NCBI GenBank assembly: GCA_902772755.1
Contig: CACYCD010000165.1
Span: forward strand, 1-10,234
Reading direction: 5' to 3'
DNA: 10,234 nucleotides
Source: an uncultured Ruminococcus sp.
GTDB lineage: Bacteria; Bacillota; Clostridia; Oscillospirales; Acutalibacteraceae
In this document: positions 1-7,542 of the stretch, piece after piece
Layout: every line of letters starts with the position of its first letter
Numbering within the stretch: the first letter of the stretch is position 1
Notes under the pieces: generated by a model
Database searches by the model: none
Told to the model about the DNA's origin: nothing
The model's input: only the letters and a program-made list of their open reading frames with translations
Program-made: the position numbers and the translations under genes

Positions 1-67
1 CCATTCTTTTTCTGAAGCCATGCTCTTTTTTTCTATGAAGCTTTTTAGGCTGATATGTTCTCAGCAT
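1..67 (-). CDS. rpmH: 50S ribosomal protein L34 (N-terminal part, cut by window edge)
   Basis: Reading the minus strand from the ATG at 67 gives 22 residues beginning MLRTYQPKKLHRKKEHGF and ending RKRM, which is the basic, highly conserved start of bacterial L34, a protein of about 44 residues in the large ribosomal subunit. The C-terminal half lies beyond position 1. A perfect AGGAGG Shine-Dalgarno sits on the minus strand at 80-75, 7 bases before the start. Divergent rpmH next to dnaA is the standard Firmicutes origin neighbour. The identification rests on direct reading of the translation and is very secure despite the truncation. Confidence 0.97.
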   Translation of the reverse strand, partial: MLRTYQPKKLHRKKEHGFRKRM

Positions 68-113
68 GAAAAACCCTCCTTTCGGAAACACGTATTAAAC
101 CTTGCAATATAGC

Positions 114-142
114 ATTATATAATATTTTTAAAAGTCCGTCAA
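114..142 (-). promoter_or_regulatory. rpmH promoter, sigma-A type
   Basis: On the minus strand there is a -35 TTGACG (142-137), a 17-bp spacer, and a perfect -10 TATAAT (119-114). Transcription would start near 107, giving a leader of about 40 bases before the rpmH ATG. The near-consensus match suits a strongly expressed ribosomal protein gene. The call is inferred from sequence alone. Confidence 0.8.
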
Positions 143-225
143 TACAAAATCAAACTTTTTTTGCTTTATTATAATTAAAATTTTGAAATATTTTTGCTTT
201 ATAAGAAAAACTGCCGTTTTTGATG

Positions 226-254
226 TTGCATTATTCTTTGAGATTTGGTATAAT
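226..254 (+). promoter_or_regulatory. dnaA promoter, sigma-A type with extended -10
   Basis: TTGCAT (226-231), a 17-bp spacer and TATAAT (249-254) form a good sigma-A promoter, and TGG just before the -10 gives an extended -10 TGn motif. The predicted start is near 261, leaving a leader of about 43 bases before the dnaA ATG. No DnaA-box-like 9-mer overlaps the promoter, so direct autorepression by DnaA through a consensus box is not evident here. Confidence 0.8.
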
Positions 255-303
255 GACTATATATGTATGAGTGTGATCTCAGCTGTAAAGAGGAAGTGAA
301 AAG

Positions 304-1620
304 ATGGATTCTTTTATTGAAGCATGGAAAATTATTTCAGACTATCTCAAAGAAAATCTTGCAAGAGTTGCCTATGAGACCTGGATTCAACGCATAGAGC
401 CTGTAGAGCTGGATTTTGACAAGGAACAGGCTGTACTTATGGTTCCCAATGAATTTCACAAAAGTACCCTTGACAAATGTTATTTGACACATATCAACAA
501 TGCCTTTGAAGCAGTCTTTGGCAAGCGTTTCAAAATAGTGCTGAGGGTTCCCGACGAGGTGAACAACATCAAAGAAAAAGAACAGGTAGAGACCACAGAA
601 ACAGGCTATGACTTCACCTTTGACACCTTTATTGTGGGTCAGTCAAACAAGTTTGCTCATGCCGCTTCTGTCGCTGTGGCACAAAATCCCGCAGGTGCAT
701 ACAATCCGCTGTTCCTCTACGGCAACAGCGGTCTCGGCAAGACTCACCTGCTCTATGCCATAAGCAATGAGGTCAGAAGAAACAATCCCAATGTCAAAAT
801 AGTTTATGTAAAGGGTGACGACTTTACCAACGAGCTTGTCGAGTCCATAAAAAAGAATACGACCAACGAGGTACGCAACAAGTACAGGAATGCAGATGTA
901 CTGCTTATGGACGACGTGCAGTTCATCGGCGGTAAGGAGCGTACTCAGGAGGAGTTCTTCCACACCTTCAACGCCCTTTATGAAGCTAACAAGCAGATAG
1001 TCCTCACCTCCGACCGTCCTCCCAGAGAGATACGCACACTGGAGGACAGGCTTCGCTCACGCTTTGAGTCGGGTCTGCTTGCCGATATCCAGCCACCGGA
1101 TCTTGAAACAAGGATAGCCATTGTCAAACGCAAATCTGAGCTGCTCAGAATAAATCTGAGTGACGATGTCTGCGTATACATTGCAAAAAATGTCAAGAGC
1201 AACATCAGACAGCTTGAGGGAGTTGTAAAGAAGCTCAAGGCAAAGATCCTATTAACTCACGAGGAACCCTCGCTTGCAGTCGTCAAGGAAAGCATCAGCG
1301 ATATCCTCAACAACGACTCTCCCCCCGAAATGACAGTGGAAAAGATCATAGAGGAGGTTGGACGCACCTACGGCTTCACTCCCGAGGAGATCCGCTCCAC
1401 CAAGAACCGCCGTGCAGACATCAACCGTGCAAGACATATCGCTATATATATAGTAAGGAATCTCACCGGCTATTCAATGGTGGACATCGGCAAGGAATTC
1501 GGCAACCGCCACTACAGTACGATAGTCTACAACGTCCAGCAGATAACCGAAAAAATGGAAACAGACTCCAAATTAAAGGAATCTGTTGAGGACATAATCA
1601 AGAACATCAGAGGAAGATAA
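304..1620 (+). CDS. dnaA: Chromosomal replication initiator DnaA
   Basis: DnaA binds 9-bp boxes at oriC, assembles as an ATP filament and melts the origin. The 438-residue protein is slightly short for the family because linker domain II is only about 15 residues (roughly 85-100). Domain I is residues 1-80. The AAA+ domain carries Walker A GNSGLGKT (140-147), Walker B VLLMDD (199-204), sensor 1 around TSDR (235-238), the arginine-finger motif RSRFESGL (251-258) and sensor 2 SNIRQLEG (299-306). Domain IV (about 342-438) is the DNA-binding domain. Its recognition motif is unusual: GNRHYSTIVYN (400-410) where the family usually has GGRDHTTVxHA, so the D-H-T base-contacting positions are H403-Y404-S405. 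The ATG start follows AGAGGAAG (289-296). Its own promoter lies upstream and oriC directly downstream. Confidence 0.98.
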   Translation: MDSFIEAWKIISDYLKENLARVAYETWIQRIEPVELDFDKEQAVLMVPNEFHKSTLDKCYLTHINNAFEAVFGKRFKIVLRVPDEVNNIKEKEQVETTETGYDFTFDTFIVGQSNKFAHAASVAVAQNPAGAYNPLFLYGNSGLGKTHLLYAISNEVRRNNPNVKIVYVKGDDFTNELVESIKKNTTNEVRNKYRNADVLLMDDVQFIGGKERTQEEFFHTFNALYEANKQIVLTSDRPPREIRTLEDRLRSRFESGLLADIQPPDLETRIAIVKRKSELLRINLSDDVCVYIAKNVKSNIRQLEGVVKKLKAKILLTHEEPSLAVVKESISDILNNDSPPEMTVEKIIEEVGRTYGFTPEEIRSTKNRRADINRARHIAIYIVRNLTGYSMVDIGKEFGNRHYSTIVYNVQQITEKMETDSKLKESVEDIIKNIRGR

Positions 1621-1630
1621 CACCTCAGAG

Positions 1631-1795
1631 TTTTCAACATTTTAACACACATTAACATAACAGCCTTCAACACCCTTGTGGAAAAATCTTCAAAAAGAAA
1701 ACCTTTCCACAATCGGCAGAATTTTCAACATACAGGCTGTGGACGAATTATCCGCACAATAGCGGAACAATCAGGACTTTTCCCATATTTCCACA
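1631..1795. repeat. DnaA-box cluster
   Basis: Compared with TTATCCACA, I see: TTTTCAACA at 1631-1639 (2 mismatches, +), TTTTCCACA at 1685-1677 (1 mismatch, -), CTTTCCACA at 1703-1711 (2, +), TTTTCAACA at 1722-1730 (2, +), TCGTCCACA at 1746-1738 (2, -), TTATCCGCA at 1748-1756 (1, +) and ATTTCCACA at 1787-1795 (2, +). There is no perfect consensus box. Five of the seven have T at position 3, and TTTTCAACA occurs twice exactly. The last box faces the unwinding element. The individual weaker boxes are less certain than the cluster as a whole. Confidence 0.82.
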
Positions 1796-1840
1796 GCCCC
1801 TACTAATACTACTAAATAATTCATTATCATATCATTTCAT
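1787..1840 (+). other. Origin unwinding module: last DnaA box, GC spacer, DnaA-trios, AT-rich DUE
   Basis: After the box ATTTCCACA (1787-1795) comes GCCCC (1796-1800) and then in-register triplets CTA CTA ATA CTA CTA AAT (1800-1817). On the bottom strand, read 3' to 5', these are GAT GAT TAT GAT GAT TTA, matching the DnaA-trio pattern 3'-(G/A)A(T/A)-5' described for B. subtilis, where a DnaA box, GC cluster and trios are laid out the same way. The stretch after it is AT-rich and contains no G on the top strand from 1797 to 1844. The function is inferred from this resemblance. Confidence 0.78.
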
Positions 1841-1909
1841 ATCCGTCAATGAACAGGAGTGCCCCCCCAGCCCCCAAAAGCTGTTCAGCGACAGGGAAAG
1901 GAAATCCGT

Positions 1910-3007
1910 ATGAAGTTCAACTGTTCAAAAACAGATTTGAGCAATGCTGTCTTTAATGTTCAAAGAGGTGTTGCGGTAAAAGCCAGCATACCCTCACTTG
2001 AAGGTATTTTGATAAGGACAAGAAACTCAGAAATAAATTTAACAGGCTATGACCTTGAAATGGGAATAACCACAAATATAGAAGCCTCGATAGCAGAGCC
2101 GGGAGAAATAGTGGTCTCCGCAAAGCTGTTTGGAGATATAATCCGCAAGCTTCCCGAGGAGATAGTCACTATAGAGACAGACAACAGAAATGTCACCTAC
2201 ATCACCTGCGGAAACGCATCGTTCCAGATCGTCGGCATCTCGTCGGAGGATTACCCCGATCTGCCGAGGATCGAAGAAACAGACAAATTTTACATCACCT
2301 CCTCAATTTTGAAGGATATGATCAGAAAAACAATCTATGCAGTGTCGGAGAATAAGTCCAAGCCGATATACACAGGCTCACTCTTTGAGTTGAAAAACGG
2401 ATATCTCAGCGTTGTGGCTATCGACGGCTTTAGAATGGGTGTCCGCAAGGAAAAAATAGACAGCGATTCAGACAATCAGTTTGTAATACCCAAAAAAACC
2501 CAGAACGAGATATTGAAGCTACCTGCAGCAGATGAAGAAAGCGTTGAAATAATCATCGCACAGCGTCATGCACTTTTCAAGGCAGGCGGATATTATGTGA
2601 TCACCCGTCTGCTTGAAGGAGAATTTCTCGATTACAACGCCACAGTTCCCCTGAAATATAAGACAGAGCTGGTGATAAATACAAATATCATCACCTCATC
2701 TGTAGACCGTATCAGTCTTTTGTCGAATGAAAAGCTCCCCTCCCCCATTGTGTGCAGCTTTGGTGACGACAGGATCACATTTTCCTGCAAGACAACGATG
2801 GGCAGAGCAAATGATTCGATCAGTACCGTTATTTCGGGTGAGGACGTGCAGATCGGCTTTAACAACAAATATCTGCTCGATGCCCTCAGAAACTGCGACT
2901 GTGATGAGATAAGGCTGGAGCTGAGCGGTCCTGTTTCGCCCATGATAATCAGACCCTCAAAAAGTGATGACTTCCTGCATCTTATTGTGCCGATGAGGAT
3001 ATCGTGA
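1910..3007 (+). CDS. dnaN: DNA polymerase III sliding clamp, beta subunit
   Basis: The beta clamp is a ring-shaped homodimer that tethers DNA polymerase III and other DNA enzymes to the duplex. I start it at the ATG at 1910 ([10 protein letters not shown]), giving 365 residues, the normal length; AAAGGA (1897-1902) lies 7 bases upstream. The reading frame stays open back to a GTG at 1859, but the extra 17 residues are proline-rich and unlike DnaN. Family landmarks are AIDGFRM in the middle domain, [11 protein letters not shown], the [10 protein letters not shown] helix in the third domain, and the C-terminal VPMRI close to the usual MPMR(L/I) that lines the clamp's peptide-binding pocket. It opens a compact operon: its stop overlaps the GTG start of yaaA by 4 bp. 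Confidence 0.97.
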   Translation: MKFNCSKTDLSNAVFNVQRGVAVKASIPSLEGILIRTRNSEINLTGYDLEMGITTNIEASIAEPGEIVVSAKLFGDIIRKLPEEIVTIETDNRNVTYITCGNASFQIVGISSEDYPDLPRIEETDKFYITSSILKDMIRKTIYAVSENKSKPIYTGSLFELKNGYLSVVAIDGFRMGVRKEKIDSDSDNQFVIPKKTQNEILKLPAADEESVEIIIAQRHALFKAGGYYVITRLLEGEFLDYNATVPLKYKTELVINTNIITSSVDRISLLSNEKLPSPIVCSFGDDRITFSCKTTMGRANDSISTVISGEDVQIGFNNKYLLDALRNCDCDEIRLELSGPVSPMIIRPSKSDDFLHLIVPMRIS

Positions 3008-3225
3008 GTATGAGAAATATAGTTTATATAGAATCAGAGTTCATAAAGCTCCAGGACCTGCTTAAATACTGCGGTGCTGTTGAAACGGGCGGTCAGGCAA
3101 AGCTCGCTGTGCAATACGGCGATGTGTCGGTAAACGGAGAGGTCTGCACGATGCGTGGAAAAAAGCTCCGCTCAGGCGATGTTGTTGGATTTGATGAAGA
3201 AGAGTTTGAGGTAAGACAGCGTTGA
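3004..3225 (+). CDS. yaaA: S4-domain RNA-binding protein YaaA (RlbA family)
   Basis: This 73-residue protein consists almost wholly of an S4 RNA-binding domain: [20 protein letters not shown], then [12 protein letters not shown] and [10 protein letters not shown], the alpha-L motif also seen in RpsD and RluB. The small S4 protein between dnaN and recF is the YaaA/RlbA family, linked in B. subtilis to large ribosomal subunit assembly. The GTG start at 3004 overlaps the dnaN stop (GTGA), with GAGGAT at 2995-3000 as ribosome binding site. An ATG at 3010, two codons later, is an equally plausible start. Both junctions suggest translational coupling. Confidence 0.93.
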   Translation: MSMRNIVYIESEFIKLQDLLKYCGAVETGGQAKLAVQYGDVSVNGEVCTMRGKKLRSGDVVGFDEEEFEVRQR

Positions 3226-4343
3226 AGATAAATTCACTGGAATTTGAAAATTTCAGAAATCTTGAAAAAAACAAGATATTTCCCAATAACAGAACAAATG
3301 TGATCTATGGAGAAAATGCCCAGGGCAAGACAAATTTGCTCGAATGTATGTGGCTGTTCTGCGGAGGTCATTCATTCCGTGGTTCTTCCGATAAGGAAAT
3401 GATACGCTTTGGAGAAAAGTTCTCAAAAATAAGGCTGGAGTTTGACAGCGGCGGAAGAACGCAGAACGCAGAAATAATCTATCAGGGCAAAAAAAAAGAA
3501 GTCTTTCTCAACGGAGTCAAAAAGAAGAGCGGTGCAGAGCTTATTGAGCAGTTTTCCTGCGTGGTCTTTTATCCGGAGCATCTCTCGCTTGTCAAGGCAG
3601 GTCCGGGACTCAGGAGAAAATTCCTTGATGGTGCTTTGTGTCAGCAGCGTCTGAAATATGCCATGCACTATGCTAGGTACAACAGGGTTCTGAACCAACG
3701 CAATGCCCTGCTTAAAGAGATCAACCGTGACTATTCGCTCGTGGGTACACTGGATATCTGGGACGAACACCTCAGTATGCTTGCGGAATATGTGATCCGA
3801 CACAGAATGCTCTATGTAAAAAAGCTCAGAGAGCTTGCAGCCGGCTTCCATTCGGGTATTTCCGGCAACAAGGAACAGCTCAGTGTAGAGTATGTTTCCA
3901 CAATTTTCAAAAATGATGTGGGAAAGATCTCCGATATCCGCAAGGCAATGGTAAACAGGCTAAAGGAAAAACGCACCGAGGATCTTTTTATGGGATATAC
4001 CACCATAGGACCTCACCGAGATGATATCAGTATTCTGATAAACGGCACAAGTGCCAAGGTCTACGGCAGTCAGGGTCAGCAGAGAAGTGCCGTCCTGTCG
4101 CTGAAGCTTGCAGAGGCGGCTGCCCTCGCTCAGGTGCGTGAGGAAAAGCCCGTACTGCTGTTTGATGACGTGCTTTCGGAGCTTGATACGGGCAGACGTG
4201 AATATCTGCTGAATAAAATCACCGGCTATCAGGTGTTTATTACCTGCTGTGAAAATATAGACAGTACAAGCCTTGAAAAAGGAAAAATATTTGAAGTGAA
4301 AAACGGTATTGTTGAGGAGAAAGATGTATCTGCATTTGGGTGA
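3222..4343 (+). CDS. recF: DNA replication and repair protein RecF
   Basis: RecF is an SMC/ABC-type ATPase that with RecO and RecR loads RecA at single-strand gaps. The 373-residue product has the full set of motifs: Walker A GENAQGKT (30-37), the family segment GPHRDD (263-268), ABC signature SQGQQRS (283-289) and Walker B with D-loop [12 protein letters not shown] (311-322). The start is TTG at 3222 ([14 protein letters not shown]), overlapping the yaaA stop as TTGA; a GAGG at 3208-3211 is the likely ribosome binding site, a modest one. The weak start fits a low-abundance repair protein. The 3' end overlaps remB by 20 bp. Confidence 0.96.
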   Translation: MKINSLEFENFRNLEKNKIFPNNRTNVIYGENAQGKTNLLECMWLFCGGHSFRGSSDKEMIRFGEKFSKIRLEFDSGGRTQNAEIIYQGKKKEVFLNGVKKKSGAELIEQFSCVVFYPEHLSLVKAGPGLRRKFLDGALCQQRLKYAMHYARYNRVLNQRNALLKEINRDYSLVGTLDIWDEHLSMLAEYVIRHRMLYVKKLRELAAGFHSGISGNKEQLSVEYVSTIFKNDVGKISDIRKAMVNRLKEKRTEDLFMGYTTIGPHRDDISILINGTSAKVYGSQGQQRSAVLSLKLAEAAALAQVREEKPVLLFDDVLSELDTGRREYLLNKITGYQVFITCCENIDSTSLEKGKIFEVKNGIVEEKDVSAFG

Positions 4344-4617
4344 AAATACCGTAGTAAGAACAGACAGCATTATAGGTATCTTTGACCTTGACAATACATC
4401 TACCTCAAAATGGACAAAGCAGTACCTCAGCAATGCGACAGCCCTCAAACGGGTGATAAATGTTTCAATGGAGCTGCCGAAGAGCTTTATAGTTTGTACC
4501 GACAGCAATGGAACAAGGGTGTACATCAGTCAGCTGAACAGCGTCACCCTGCAAAAAAGAATGGCAGAACAAAGGCAAATATCAGATCGAAAGGTGGATT
4601 TATATGAAACTCGCTAA
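4324..4617 (+). CDS. remB: RemB/DUF370-family DNA-binding regulator
   Basis: The product (97 residues from ATG 4324) matches the YaaB/RemB family found between recF and gyrB in Firmicutes: the [11 protein letters not shown] start, IIGIFDLDN, the PKSFIVC segment and the VYISQLNSVTLQKR signature. In B. subtilis RemB (about 81 residues) affects extracellular matrix genes and RemA of the same fold binds DNA as a ring; whether that role holds here is unknown. The C-terminus is longer than B. subtilis RemB by roughly 16 residues and is charged (RQISDRKVDLYETR). GAGGAG (4314-4319) inside recF gives a 4-base spacing to ATG. The gene starts inside the recF end and overlaps the next gene by 14 bp, so translation is probably coupled. 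Confidence 0.9.
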   Translation: MYLHLGENTVVRTDSIIGIFDLDNTSTSKWTKQYLSNATALKRVINVSMELPKSFIVCTDSNGTRVYISQLNSVTLQKRMAEQRQISDRKVDLYETR

Positions 4618-5227
4618 ATGTCCCTACTGTGGCAGAAGGCTATCCTACCACACCGCTTTTTATTACAAAAACAAGGGAGAATACGAGTGCAGCCGCTGCA
4701 ACAAAAAAAGCAACGTAAGTCATAAAAAAACTCTCTGGCTCGCACTTGCTCTCACAGTGTTGGTCGCTGCTATCATAATGATCATAGACATTGTGTACTA
4801 TGCCGAGACAGAACCGTTTGTATTTTTGACGGTGTTTATTCCTTTCATACTGTTCTACCTCTTTGTCCCGTTCTTTGTGAACCTTCGTCCGCTCAAAAAG
4901 TACAGGGAGTTTGTCAACCGCCGTCAGCGTTACAACACAAAGCCCGAGATCATCGCTCCGATCGAGGACAGCGACTATGGCACACCCGGCATAGACAGAG
5001 ACGCTTTCAACAGGATAAAGTCAAAGCGTAAGATAATCACGGAAGATGAGTACGAGGCTACCAGAGCTTTTGATGGCAATAAGGAGTTTGAGAAGGTCGA
5101 AACAGACACTATCTCAACAGCTCTGCTCAATGAAAAAACCACTTCCTTTAACATAAAGCACGGCTTAGGTGTTGACAATGAAGATGACGACAGCACCGGC
5201 GGTTATCTTGACGATATTTTGGGCTGA
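4604..5227 (+). CDS. Zinc-ribbon, two-TM membrane protein with long cytoplasmic tail (function unknown)
   Basis: I do not recognise a named family. The 207-residue product has an N-terminal zinc ribbon, CPYC at 6-9 and CSRC at 29-32, then two hydrophobic segments (about 43-66 and 71-93) separated by a very short loop. Lysines before the first and the basic stretch NLRPLKKYREFVNRRQR after the second predict that both ends are cytoplasmic. The tail (94-207) is charged and likely largely flexible, and ends in an acidic tip, DNEDDDSTGGYLDDILG. The start is ATG 4604 with AAGGTGG (4591-4597) 6 bases upstream, inside remB. It is a paralogue of the next gene: the cysteine spacing is identical and both have a PFFV motif closing the second TM. 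Confidence 0.85.
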   Translation: MKLAKCPYCGRRLSYHTAFYYKNKGEYECSRCNKKSNVSHKKTLWLALALTVLVAAIIMIIDIVYYAETEPFVFLTVFIPFILFYLFVPFFVNLRPLKKYREFVNRRQRYNTKPEIIAPIEDSDYGTPGIDRDAFNRIKSKRKIITEDEYEATRAFDGNKEFEKVETDTISTALLNEKTTSFNIKHGLGVDNEDDDSTGGYLDDILG

Positions 5228-5234
5228 GTCAGCT

Positions 5235-7530
<2,296 letters not shown>

Positions 7531-7542
7531 GGAGGGATAGGA

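Larger units (their letters stand above)
68..303. other. Divergent rpmH-dnaA intergenic region
   Basis: This 236-bp AT-rich gap holds the two divergent promoters and the two ribosome binding sites. It also carries a perfect 12-bp direct repeat, TTTTTGCTTTAT, at 158-169 and 191-202, whose copies are offset by 33 bp, and several A/T tracts that may bend the DNA. In B. subtilis the equivalent gap carries DnaA-box clusters (the upstream half of a bipartite origin). I found no convincing DnaA box here by eye. No small gene or structured RNA is apparent. Confidence 0.7.
1621..1850. other. oriC: Replication origin oriC (dnaA-dnaN intergenic)
   Basis: The gap between dnaA and dnaN is the usual Firmicutes origin site and here shows the expected parts in order: a cluster of DnaA-box-like 9-mers (1631-1795), a short GC-rich element (1796-1800), DnaA-trio-like triplets (1800-1817) and an AT-rich stretch (1801-1840, 7 G/C in 40 bases by hand count). 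All genes from dnaN on run away from it, codirectional with a rightward fork, and rpmH runs the other way. There is no obvious terminator for dnaA in the gap; a TCCGC/GCGGA inverted repeat at 1751-1766 lacks a T-run. A promoter specific to dnaN could not be identified with confidence. Confidence 0.92.

Noticed and set aside
170..175. Second TATAAT on the + strand as an additional dnaA promoter
   Set aside because: No acceptable -35 lies 16-18 bp upstream; the AT-rich background makes an isolated TATAAT unremarkable.
1751..1766. TCCGC-6-GCGGA inverted repeat as a dnaA terminator
   Set aside because: The stem is only 5 bp, there is no following T-run, and it overlaps a DnaA-box-like site in the origin.
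1859..1909. Longer dnaN starting at GTG 1859
   Set aside because: The added 17 residues (PPQPPKAVQ...) are unlike any DnaN N-terminus, the AGGA before the GTG abuts it without spacing, and ATG 1910 has a proper ribosome binding site and the family's usual start.
3960..4526. 188-residue minus-strand open frame across recF and remB
   Set aside because: It is antisense to two well-identified genes, shows no recognisable domain, and has no plausible operon context; it is a shadow of the coding frames.
5169..5234. Upstream start for the short zinc-ribbon protein
   Set aside because: It would overlap the previous gene by about 59 bp and add residues with no match to the paralogue, while the protein from ATG 5235 lines up with it from the first residues.
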